The notes beneath the pieces were generated by a model. The model made no database searches. It was not told the DNA's origin and worked only from the letters and a program-made list of their open reading frames with translations. This document shows, piece after piece, positions 26,145-32,548 of a stretch of DNA of 64,000 bases (positions within the stretch are counted from its first letter, which is position 1; the number at the start of each line of letters is the position of its first letter). A program made the position numbers and the translations under genes. Source of the stretch: Sphingomonas sp. KR3-1 (GTDB lineage: Bacteria > Pseudomonadota > Alphaproteobacteria > Sphingomonadales > Sphingomonadaceae); assembly GCF_040049295.1 (NCBI RefSeq), contig NZ_JBDZDQ010000001.1, positions 1,922,001-1,986,000 on the forward strand, given 5' to 3'.

Positions 26145-26187
26145 GCGGATGTTGAAGCCGCCGTAGCGTCAGCTACGGATGTTGAAG
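26142..26187. repeat. Short duplication of the flgE 3' end
   Basis: GCTACGGATGTTGAAG (26172-26187), the complement of the last flgE codons, recurs with one change (GCTGCGGATGTTGAAG) at 26142-26157, 30 bp away and beyond the stop codon. It overlaps the edge of the inverted repeat at 26128-26144. Confidence 0.7.
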
Positions 26188-27476
26188 ATCGTCTGGGACA
26201 TCTGGCTGGCGGTATCGAGCGCCTTGGCATTCGCCTGGAAGTTGCGCTGTGCCGCGATCAGATTGACCAGTTCCTCGGTGATGTCGACGTTCGAGCGCTC
26301 GATCGCGCCCGACATCAGGCCGCCAAAGCCGTTGGTGCCCGGCTCGCCCAGCCGCGCATCGCCCGAGAAGCCGGTGGCGGCCCAGGTCGAGTTGCCGAGC
26401 TGGCGCAGGCCCGCATTGTTGGTGAAGCTCGCCAGCACGACCTTGCCGAGCGCCTGGGTGTCGCCGTTCGAGAAGCTCGCCGTCACGGTGCCGTCGTCGC
26501 CGATCGTCACGCCTTCGATCTGGCCCACCGGCGAACCGTCCTGGCTGGTCGTGTTGAGGCTGAACGGCGAGCTGACCTGGGTGGTGCCCTGGGTCAGGTC
26601 GAGCTTGAGCACCTGCTCCGAGGTCGCGCCCGGCGCCAGGAAGCCCATGAAGGTGATCGGCGCGGTCGGATCCGAGAGCTTGCCGGTGCTGTCGAAGGTC
26701 AGCTCGATCTGCTTGAGCGTGTTGGGATCGTCGCCGGCATTGAGCTGCTGGTCGCCGACGAACGAATAGACCTTCCAGGTGCTGGTCGCGTCGGTGCCGG
26801 CCGGCTTGGTCTCGCGGACGAAATAGTTGGTCAGCGTCAGCGCGTTGCCGTTCGCGTCATAGACCGTGGTCTGGACCGACTGGTTGTAGGTGGTCGGGTC
26901 GAAACGGTCGAACTTGTACTCGGTATCGTCGAACTTCGGATTGTCCGACGGGATCGCCGAGCCGGCATTGAGGTTGAGGCCCAGCTTGACGTTCTCGGTC
27001 TCCTCGGGCGTGCCGCTGGTCTGCGGCAGGCGCAGGCTGACGGTCGAGGAAAGGCCGGTCGCGACCACCGCGCCCGAGCCGTCCACCGGATAGACCTGGA
27101 GCTTGTTGCCCTGCGCATCGACGACATAGCGGTCGGCATCGACCTGGAAGCTGCCGTTGCGCGTGTAGGAGACGCCGTTGCCGCTCTTCTCGTCGCCCTT
27201 GACGATGAAGAAGCCATCGCCCGAGATCGCGACGTCGAGCGCCGACGAGCTCTGGGTGAAGCCGCCCTGGCCGAACTGCTGGCGCACCGCCTTCACGACG
27301 ACGCCCGAACCGACCATCTGGGTGGGGTTCATGTTGGCGGTCGACGCGATGACGTCGGCGAACTGCGTGGTGCTCTTCTTGAAGCCGTTGGTCTGCACGT
27401 TCGCGAGATTGTGCGAGATCGTCGACATGTCGGTCTGAGCGGCCTGCAGGCCCGAGAGCGAAGTGAAGAAGGACAT
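26169..27476 (-). CDS. flgE: Flagellar hook protein
   Basis: FlgE polymerises into the hook. The 435 residues begin MSFFTSLSGLQAAQTDMSTI then SHNLANVQTNGFKKS, the classic hook N-terminus. They contain ALDVAISGDGFFIV and end NFQANAKALDTASQMSQTIF. Length is within the family range. It is preceded by flgD, whose product caps the growing hook. The last codons are duplicated downstream of the stop. Confidence 0.96.
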   Translation of the reverse strand: MSFFTSLSGLQAAQTDMSTISHNLANVQTNGFKKSTTQFADVIASTANMNPTQMVGSGVVVKAVRQQFGQGGFTQSSSALDVAISGDGFFIVKGDEKSGNGVSYTRNGSFQVDADRYVVDAQGNKLQVYPVDGSGAVVATGLSSTVSLRLPQTSGTPEETENVKLGLNLNAGSAIPSDNPKFDDTEYKFDRFDPTTYNQSVQTTVYDANGNALTLTNYFVRETKPAGTDATSTWKVYSFVGDQQLNAGDDPNTLKQIELTFDSTGKLSDPTAPITFMGFLAPGATSEQVLKLDLTQGTTQVSSPFSLNTTSQDGSPVGQIEGVTIGDDGTVTASFSNGDTQALGKVVLASFTNNAGLRQLGNSTWAATGFSGDARLGEPGTNGFGGLMSGAIERSNVDITEELVNLIAAQRNFQANAKALDTASQMSQTIFNIRS

Positions 27477-27504
27477 TTTCCGTAACTCCTAAGGAAAAAC
27501 TGGT

Positions 27505-28218
27505 TCAGCCGACCTGCCAGACGGCGTCGGTGGACACGTTGCCGATGCCCGGAAGCGTGAGCGTGGGCTTGCCGTCGGATCCCATCGCGACCGCGGTCAC
27601 GGGCGCCCAGACGAGCGGATAGGCCTTGACGTTGCCGGTGCCGTCGGTGGCGGTGACACTGACGTTGAACGGGCCCGCGCCGGCATCCTCGCCGGCATCG
27701 GTCTTGCCGTCCCAGTCCCAGGCGACCGCGCCGGAGGTTTCCTTGCCCATCTCGATCGTCTTCAGCGTGTTGCCGTTCTGATCCTTGATGGTGACGGTCA
27801 CGTCCTTGGCATCGGCCTCCAGCGCCACGGCGCCGGCCAGGCCGCCGCTGGTGCGCGGATAGGCAGTCGAGCCCTGGACGAGCACGTTCTTGCCGACATA
27901 GCCGATCGCGTCGTTCAGCGTGCTGGTGCCCAGCTGGCCGGCGATCGTCTTCAGCGTCGAGCTCATCTCGGTGATGCCGGAGAGCGACGAGAACTGCGCC
28001 ATCTGGGCGACCATCTGGGTGTTGTCGACCGGCGCGAACGGATCCTGGTTCTTGAGCTGCGCGGTCATCAGCGACAGGAAGTCCGAGACGCCCATATCGG
28101 TCGTGCCGGTCTTCGACGTGTCGGTGGTGTTGTTGAGCGTGGTGCCCGACGAGGACGTTGTGCTGCCATTGTACCGGGTGATGCCCAGGTTGGTGAGGGT
28201 GGTATCGAAATCACTCAT
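27505..28218 (-). CDS. flgD: Flagellar hook assembly scaffold FlgD
   Basis: FlgD is the hook cap. The 237-residue protein has the conserved N-terminal export and assembly segment FLSLMTAQLKNQDPFAPVDN (about residues 45-64). Hydrophobic TQMVAQMAQFSSL follows, then a C-terminal beta domain. It lies two bases after flgC and 28 bp before flgE. Confidence 0.95.
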   Translation of the reverse strand: MSDFDTTLTNLGITRYNGSTTSSSGTTLNNTTDTSKTGTTDMGVSDFLSLMTAQLKNQDPFAPVDNTQMVAQMAQFSSLSGITEMSSTLKTIAGQLGTSTLNDAIGYVGKNVLVQGSTAYPRTSGGLAGAVALEADAKDVTVTIKDQNGNTLKTIEMGKETSGAVAWDWDGKTDAGEDAGAGPFNVSVTATDGTGNVKAYPLVWAPVTAVAMGSDGKPTLTLPGIGNVSTDAVWQVG

Positions 28219-28220
28219 GT

Positions 28221-28631
28221 TCAGCGACCCAGCTTGAGGGTGTCGACGATGAGCTGCTTGGCAGTCTGCATCACTTCGACGTTGTTCTGGTAGTTCCGGG
28301 AGGTCTCCATCATGTCGACCAGCTCCCGGGTCTCATCGACGGCGGCTTCCCAGACATTGCCGTCCTTGTCGGCCATCGGGTTGCCGGGATCGTAGCGCTT
28401 GGTGGGATCGGAGCCCGCGGTGACGACCTGCTCGACATCGACGGTCGACATGCCGCTCGCCTGGTCGAAGGCGGTGCGGAACACCGGCTTGATCGTGCGA
28501 TAGGCAGCCTCGGGGCTCGACGCGACATTGCCGACATTGGCCAGGTTCGACGCCGTGGTGTTCATCCGCACCAGCTGCGCGCTCATCGCGCGGCCGGAGA
28601 CCTGGAAGATCGAAAGCGGCTGGTCCCCCAT
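28221..28631 (-). CDS. flgC: Flagellar basal-body rod protein FlgC
   Basis: FlgC is a 136-residue proximal rod subunit. It begins with FQVSGRAMSAQLVRMNTTAS followed by NLANVGN and ends VDMMETSRNYQNNVEVMQTA, both family signatures. The ATG at 28631 is the homologous start; a longer frame extending upstream overlaps flgB and is not used. It starts two bases after the flgB stop. Confidence 0.95.
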   Translation of the reverse strand: MGDQPLSIFQVSGRAMSAQLVRMNTTASNLANVGNVASSPEAAYRTIKPVFRTAFDQASGMSTVDVEQVVTAGSDPTKRYDPGNPMADKDGNVWEAAVDETRELVDMMETSRNYQNNVEVMQTAKQLIVDTLKLGR

Positions 28632-28633
28632 GC

Positions 28634-28987
28634 TTATTCTCCCTTCAGCGCGCGCGTGATCTGGCCGATGCGGCCGTTCAGGAACGACAGCGTGGTCTGA
28701 TAGGCGACGGCGTTCTCGGCGAAGGCGGTCTGCTCGGTGGTCAGCTCGACGGTGTTGCCGTCGGCCGAGGGCTGGAGCGGCACCCGGTAGAGCGTGTTGG
28801 CGTCGATCGAGGCATCGATCGAGCCGCCATTGGCGGTGGCGCCGTTGAGCGCCGCCTGGAAGTCGATGTCCTTGGCCTTGTAGCCAGGGGTCGATGCGTT
28901 CGCGATGTTGGACGCGAGCAATCCCATGCGCTGCGAGCGCACGGTCAGCGCTGCGCCATGTACGCCGAAGAGGCTGTCGTTGGGCAT
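28634..28987 (-). CDS. flgB: Flagellar basal-body rod protein FlgB
   Basis: FlgB is the 117-residue proximal rod subunit that opens the flgBCDEFGHIJKL operon. It has RSQRMGLLASNIANASTPGY near the N-terminus and YKAKDIDFQAAL after it. GGGAG stands about seven bases before the ATG. A near-perfect sigma54 promoter lies 48-63 bases upstream. Confidence 0.95.
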   Translation of the reverse strand: MPNDSLFGVHGAALTVRSQRMGLLASNIANASTPGYKAKDIDFQAALNGATANGGSIDASIDANTLYRVPLQPSADGNTVELTTEQTAFAENAVAYQTTLSFLNGRIGQITRALKGE

Positions 28988-29034
28988 TGCAGGTCTCCCG
29001 TACAAAAGATCGCCGGAGGGCTTGGGCACCTCTC

Positions 29035-29050
29035 TGCAACCGTCGTGCCA
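29035..29050 (-). promoter_or_regulatory. Sigma54 promoter of the flgB operon
   Basis: On the minus strand the sequence is TGGCACG-N4-TTGCA, an exact match to the -24/-12 consensus. The GC of the -12 element is at 29037-29036, so transcription should start near 29024, giving a leader of about 37 bases before flgB. Confidence 0.85.
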
Positions 29051-29092
29051 ATTTGTCCTGGGGGGCGAAAAAACCTGATTTCCTCTCGGGAG

Positions 29093-29140
29093 CGGCAATT
29101 GGCGGCAGGTTTTTGCCGCTGTGTCGGCAGCCGGTTGCCG
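29093..29140. promoter_or_regulatory. Candidate enhancer (activator-binding dyads) between two sigma54 promoters
   Basis: Two dyads of identical geometry, CGGCA-N6-TGCCG, lie at 29103-29118 and 29125-29140. Their centres are exactly 22 bp (two helical turns) apart. A further CGGCA half-site lies at 29093-29097. They sit roughly 60-70 bp from each of the divergent sigma54 promoters. That is where a sigma54 activator such as the one at 38254 would bind. Binding by that protein is inference. Confidence 0.55.
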
Positions 29141-29182
29141 CCTTGCGGGCCCTTGCCGGCGCCGCCCTCTCCGCCGCGCAAT

Positions 29183-29198
29183 TGGCCCGGCTCTTGCA
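29183..29198 (+). promoter_or_regulatory. Sigma54 promoter of the PomAB-like/flgA operon
   Basis: TGGCCCG-N4-TTGCA differs from consensus by one base (C for A in the -24 block). The -12 GC is at 29196-29197, predicting a transcript start near 29208, essentially at the first possible start codon. Confidence 0.7.
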
Positions 29199-29209
29199 CC
29201 CACACGGGC

Positions 29210-29878
29210 ATGGATATGAATGTGCTTCCCGCGCTCGGGACCTTCCTCGATCCGCTCGCGCTCGCCATTGTCGGCGGGGGCGTGACGGCCGGCGCCGTGC
29301 TGCGCACCGCCTCGGGCGACCTCGTTCGCGGCGTCGCTGCGCTCGCCGTGCTGCCGCGCCGCCGCTTCGATGCCGAGCCGCTGCTCGCCCAGGCCGCCGC
29401 GCTGACCCGGATTGCGCGCCGTCACGGCGTGATCGCGCTCGATCGCTCGAAGATCGAGGATGTGGACCTTGCCGCCGCGGTCGCCGCGATCGTCGACGGC
29501 GCCAACCCCCGCGAAGTCGAGACCCTGCTCGAGCAGCGCCGCTGCACGCGTTTCGAGCGCCACCGCGGCGCCTGGGAGCTGTGGTCCGGCGCCGCCGAGC
29601 TCGCGCCGGCGATGGGCATGGTCGGCACGCTGATCGGGCTGGTCGGCATGTTCGCCGCGATGAAGGATCCGCAGGCGATCGGCGGCGCGATGGCCGTCGC
29701 GCTGCTCGCTACGCTCTATGGCGCGCTGCTCGCCAACCTCGTGCTGCTGCCGGTCGCCACCCGCCTCAAGCGCCGCGCCCGCCACGAGGCGCAGGAGCGC
29801 CTCCGCCTCCAGCCCGCGCTCGCCGCGCTGGCTGCGGTCGAGCCCGGCAATGGCCGCCTCCAGGAGGTCGCGGCGTGA
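29210..29878 (+). CDS. MotA/PomA-family stator channel protein (second stator)
   Basis: This 222-residue MotA/TolQ/ExbB-family membrane protein is shorter than the MotA encoded at 19074. Its last two helices, APAMGMVGTLIGLVGMF and AMAVALLATLYGALLANL, closely resemble the sodium-type stators PomA and MotP rather than proton-type MotA. A first helix lies near residues 12-32. The start is ATG 29210 or 29216; no ribosome site is visible and the sigma54 start point almost coincides with the ATG. Its stop overlaps the next gene, a PomB-like partner, by three bases. Sodium use is inferred from family resemblance only. Confidence 0.8.
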   Translation: MDMNVLPALGTFLDPLALAIVGGGVTAGAVLRTASGDLVRGVAALAVLPRRRFDAEPLLAQAAALTRIARRHGVIALDRSKIEDVDLAAAVAAIVDGANPREVETLLEQRRCTRFERHRGAWELWSGAAELAPAMGMVGTLIGLVGMFAAMKDPQAIGGAMAVALLATLYGALLANLVLLPVATRLKRRARHEAQERLRLQPALAALAAVEPGNGRLQEVAA

Positions 29879-30375
29879 CGACATTCGACGAGGACGAACC
29901 GGCGCGTCCGGCCTGGCTGGTGACGCTCGCCGACCTGTCGCTGCTGCTCGTCGGCTTCTTCGTTTTCCTCCAGGCGACGCAGGTCGATCCGGGCAAGCTC
30001 GCCGCCGGCATCCGCGCGGGCTTCGGCGCCAGCGACGCCGCACCCGCGCCGATGCCGCTCGATCTCGCCACCGCAACCGGCTTCGCCGCCGGCTCGGCGC
30101 TGCCCGGCGACACCGCTTCCGCGCTCGAATGGGCGCACAGCGCCGCGCGCGATCCCCGCACGCGGCTGCGCATCACCGGTGAGGTCGATGGCTCCGCGGC
30201 GGACGTCGACTCCGCCACCGGCAGCGGCCCGATCCTCGCTGCCGACCGCGCCCGCGCGGTCGCGGCGCTGCTCATCCGCGCACGCGCGATCGATCCGTCT
30301 CGTATCGTCCTTTCCACCGGCCGCGGCCAGCGCCGCGCCGTCCTCACCCTCGGCTTCGAAGGAGACCGGCCATGA
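29875..30375 (+). CDS. MotB/PomB-like stator anchor, shortened
   Basis: This 166-residue protein starts at a GTG overlapping the previous stop, with GGAGG upstream. It has one N-terminal helix with the ion-carrying aspartate in WLVTLADLSLLLVGFFVFLQ, very like PomB. A short linker leads to a compact OmpA-like C-domain (LRITGEVDG, AADRARAVAALLIRA, RIVLSTGRG). The usual GHTD of peptidoglycan binders reads GEVD here, and the whole is about half the length of normal MotB/PomB, so wall binding may be altered. It is coupled by overlap to the PomA-like gene and flgA. Confidence 0.75.
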   Translation: MTTFDEDEPARPAWLVTLADLSLLLVGFFVFLQATQVDPGKLAAGIRAGFGASDAAPAPMPLDLATATGFAAGSALPGDTASALEWAHSAARDPRTRLRITGEVDGSAADVDSATGSGPILAADRARAVAALLIRARAIDPSRIVLSTGRGQRRAVLTLGFEGDRP

Positions 30376-30902
30376 TCCTCGCCCTCGCGCTCAGCCTCGC
30401 CGCACAGGACTTCCAGTCCACCCAGGCGCTCGACACCATCGTCGGCCAGTTCACCGGCAAGGAGATCGGCGAGCAGGGCGGGGCGATCGCGCCCGTCGAT
30501 CGCCGGCTCAAGCTCGCCGCCTGCGCCGCGCCGCAGCTCGACTGGCGCAGCGAGGGGCATGACGCGGTCGTCGTCCGCTGCATGGCGCCGGCCTGGAAGA
30601 TCTTCGTCCCCGTCGCGGCGGTACCGCGGCCCAGGGCGGCGGTCGAGGCGCCGATGCCCGCCAATGTCGTCGTCCGCCCGCCCGTGCCGGTGAAGGCCGA
30701 GCCGGTGATCAAGCGCGGAGACGCGGTCACGGTCGAGGCGGGATCGGACGGATTCTCGATCTCGCGCCAGGGCACGGCGATGAACGATGCGGCGCCTGGC
30801 GCCCGGATCAGCGTCAAGATCGACGACAAGGCGCCGCCGATCCAGGCGATCGCGATCGAGCCCGGCCGCGCCCGCCTGCCGGGGTACGGCGAGGGCAACT
30901 GA
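30372..30902 (+). CDS. flgA: Flagellar P-ring assembly protein FlgA
   Basis: FlgA is the periplasmic chaperone for FlgI ring assembly. The 176-residue protein has a short signal sequence (MILALALSLAAQ). Its RRLKLAACAAPQ with a cysteine resembles the start of FlgA. The C-terminal SAF-like domain contains VIKRGDAVTVEAGSDGFSIS and ends GARISVKI. It overlaps the PomB-like stop by four bases, so this ring chaperone is co-expressed with the second stator pair. Confidence 0.86.
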   Translation: MILALALSLAAQDFQSTQALDTIVGQFTGKEIGEQGGAIAPVDRRLKLAACAAPQLDWRSEGHDAVVVRCMAPAWKIFVPVAAVPRPRAAVEAPMPANVVVRPPVPVKAEPVIKRGDAVTVEAGSDGFSISRQGTAMNDAAPGARISVKIDDKAPPIQAIAIEPGRARLPGYGEGN

Positions 30903-30912
30903 AATTTTCCTG

Positions 30913-30939
30913 TAAAACTTGCGCGCCGGCGGTCGTTTG
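30913..30939 (+). promoter_or_regulatory. Sigma28 (FliA) promoter of flgM
   Basis: TAAA (30913-30916), 15 bases, then GTCGTTTG (30932-30939). The -35 block is exact and the -10 block matches five of eight consensus bases and six of eight of the fliD site. It lies 33 bases before the flgM ATG. Confidence 0.5.
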
Positions 30940-30971
30940 AAGGACTGCAGGCACAGCAAGGATTGCAGGCA

Positions 30972-31265
30972 ATGGTGGAATCAATCGGCACGAAGGCAGG
31001 CGCGGTCACCGACCGCCGCACTGTGCCCGTTGACGCCGCGGCCAAGGTCGCGGCGGTCCGGCCGGTGGCGAGCGACACGCCGGCGGTGCAGAGCGCCGCG
31101 GCGGAGATCGCCTCCACCCAGGCCGCCCAGCCCCCGGTCGATACCGAGCGGGTCGCGCGCATCCGCAAGGCCATCCAGGACAACAAGTTCCCGCTGTCGC
31201 CCTCGACGATCGCCGATCGTCTGCTGGCGCTCAAGCTCGATTGGAAGTCCCGTGACGCGTCGTGA
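30972..31265 (+). CDS. flgM: Anti-sigma28 factor FlgM
   Basis: FlgM binds and inhibits FliA until it is exported through the finished hook. The 97-residue protein is disordered-looking and alanine- and valine-rich at the N-terminus. The C-terminal sigma-binding helices read RVARIRKAIQDNKFPLSPS followed by TIADRLLALKLDW, a clear FlgM match. I chose ATG 30972 over an in-frame TTG at 30963. A sigma28-like promoter precedes it, giving the expected feedback loop with fliA at 34627. Confidence 0.92.
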   Translation: MVESIGTKAGAVTDRRTVPVDAAAKVAAVRPVASDTPAVQSAAAEIASTQAAQPPVDTERVARIRKAIQDNKFPLSPSTIADRLLALKLDWKSRDAS

Positions 31266-31563
31266 CGCCCTGATCCAGGTGATCGAATGCCTCCACGCCG
31301 AGATCGCGGCGCTCAAGGCGAACGACGTATCGGCGCTCGAGACGGCGACGTGCACCAAGCTCGCCGCGATCGACACGGTCGCGCTCTACGACGGCGAGGC
31401 CCCCGGCCCGGAGATCCGCGAGCTCGCCGCCGAGGCGCACAAGCTCAACGAGACCTGCCGCATCTATGTGAACCTGATGGCGGCAAATGTTCGCCGCCGC
31501 CTGCAACTTCTTTCCGGTCAGCAGGCGCCGTCGTACAAGCCGGGCGGCTACGCGCTGGCCTGA
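31252..31563 (+). CDS. flgN: FlgN-like flagellar export chaperone
   Basis: This 103-residue helical protein directly follows flgM, overlapping it by 14 bases. It starts at a GTG (MTRRDALIQVIECLHAEIAA) with GGAAG upstream. FlgN chaperones the junction proteins FlgK and FlgL and is commonly encoded after flgM. The sequence is only weakly conserved. The call rests on size, coiled-coil helices (AEAHKLNETCRIYVNLMAAN) and position. Confidence 0.78.
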   Translation: MTRRDALIQVIECLHAEIAALKANDVSALETATCTKLAAIDTVALYDGEAPGPEIRELAAEAHKLNETCRIYVNLMAANVRRRLQLLSGQQAPSYKPGGYALA

Positions 31564-31593
31564 GTCCCGTGGCTAACGCTCATTAACCAGAAC

Positions 31594-31609
31594 TGGCACG
31601 GTCCTTGCT
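31594..31609 (+). promoter_or_regulatory. Sigma54 promoter before the transglycosylase-like gene
   Basis: TGGCACG-N4-TTGCT is an exact match to the -24/-12 consensus. Transcription should begin near 31620, about 29 bases before the ATG at 31649, and could continue into flhA and fliA. Confidence 0.85.
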
Positions 31610-31648
31610 CCGATAGCCCCGAATAAGGGCAATCCGGATCGGGACTAG

Positions 31649-32542
31649 ATGAGCGTCACTTCGGTCAACTCAAAGGCAAGCGTCCAGACGGCGATCGCCG
31701 CGGCGAGCCGCAAGACCGGCATCGACTTCAACTATCTGCTCGGCCAGGCACAGGTCGAAAGCGGGTTGAAGGCCGATGCGCGCGCCGGCACCTCGTCGGC
31801 CACCGGCCTTTATCAATTCATCGAGCAGAGCTGGCTCGGCGTGCTCAAGCAGCACGGCGCCGAGCATGGCCTGTCCTGGGCCGCCGACAGCATCAAGCAG
31901 ACCAGCTCGGGCCGCTATGTCGTGAGCGACCCCGCCGCGCGCACCGCGATCCTCGGTCTGCGCAGCGATCCGCAGACCGCCGCGCTGATGGCCGCCGAGC
32001 ATGCGTCGGACAACAAGGCGTCGCTCGAGAACAGCCTCGGCCGCCCGGCGACCGGCACCGACCTCTACATGGCGCATTTCCTCGGCCTGGGCGGGGCGGA
32101 CAAGTTCCTGAGCGCAATGGCCGACAGCCCGGACCGCACCGGCGCCGCGATGTTCCCGGCCGCCGCCCGCGCCAATCGCAGCGTGTTCTACGCGTCTAAC
32201 GGCCAGCCGCGCACGCTTTCGGAAATCTATGGCCGCTTCGCCGGCAAGCTCGACCAGGGCGCCAGCGCCGGCGGCGCCACCGGAATCGCGTCGGACAGCC
32301 TCGACGGCAGCTTCGGTGCCACCGCCCCCGCCTGGAGCGACGGCGACAACGAAGTCGTGCTCGGCAATGGCGCGGTCGATAGCGATCGCCACTGGGTGCA
32401 GAACACGCTGGCCCAGCTCAACGTCTCGCGCCCCGACGGCGCCGCCGCGACCGATCCGCTCGGCCGCCGCATCGATCCGCTCCGGCCGACGCCGGAAAAT
32501 GCCCGGCTTGCCTATCTCATGCTCGCGAATCTGGGAGCGTAA
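31649..32542 (+). CDS. Lytic transglycosylase-like flagellar protein without signal peptide
   Basis: This 297-residue protein has an SLT-like N-terminal domain. The catalytic glutamate is expected in AQVESGLKADARAG (near residue 37), followed by SSATGLYQFIEQSWL. Later segments include LYMAHFLGLGGADKFL. There is no Sec or Tat leader, so it may leave through the flagellar export gate, as SltF-type enzymes are discussed to do, or by another route. It has its own sigma54 promoter and sits before flhA. Since FlgJ here lacks a muramidase, this is the likely wall-opening enzyme for the rod (inference). Confidence 0.78.
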   Translation: MSVTSVNSKASVQTAIAAASRKTGIDFNYLLGQAQVESGLKADARAGTSSATGLYQFIEQSWLGVLKQHGAEHGLSWAADSIKQTSSGRYVVSDPAARTAILGLRSDPQTAALMAAEHASDNKASLENSLGRPATGTDLYMAHFLGLGGADKFLSAMADSPDRTGAAMFPAAARANRSVFYASNGQPRTLSEIYGRFAGKLDQGASAGGATGIASDSLDGSFGATAPAWSDGDNEVVLGNGAVDSDRHWVQNTLAQLNVSRPDGAAATDPLGRRIDPLRPTPENARLAYLMLANLGA

Positions 32543-32548
32543 CCCCTC

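Noticed and set aside
29101..29117. Third sigma54 promoter inside the flgB/pomA-like gap
   Set aside because: The GG-to-GC spacing is 11 or 14 bases instead of 12, and the same bases form the dyads.
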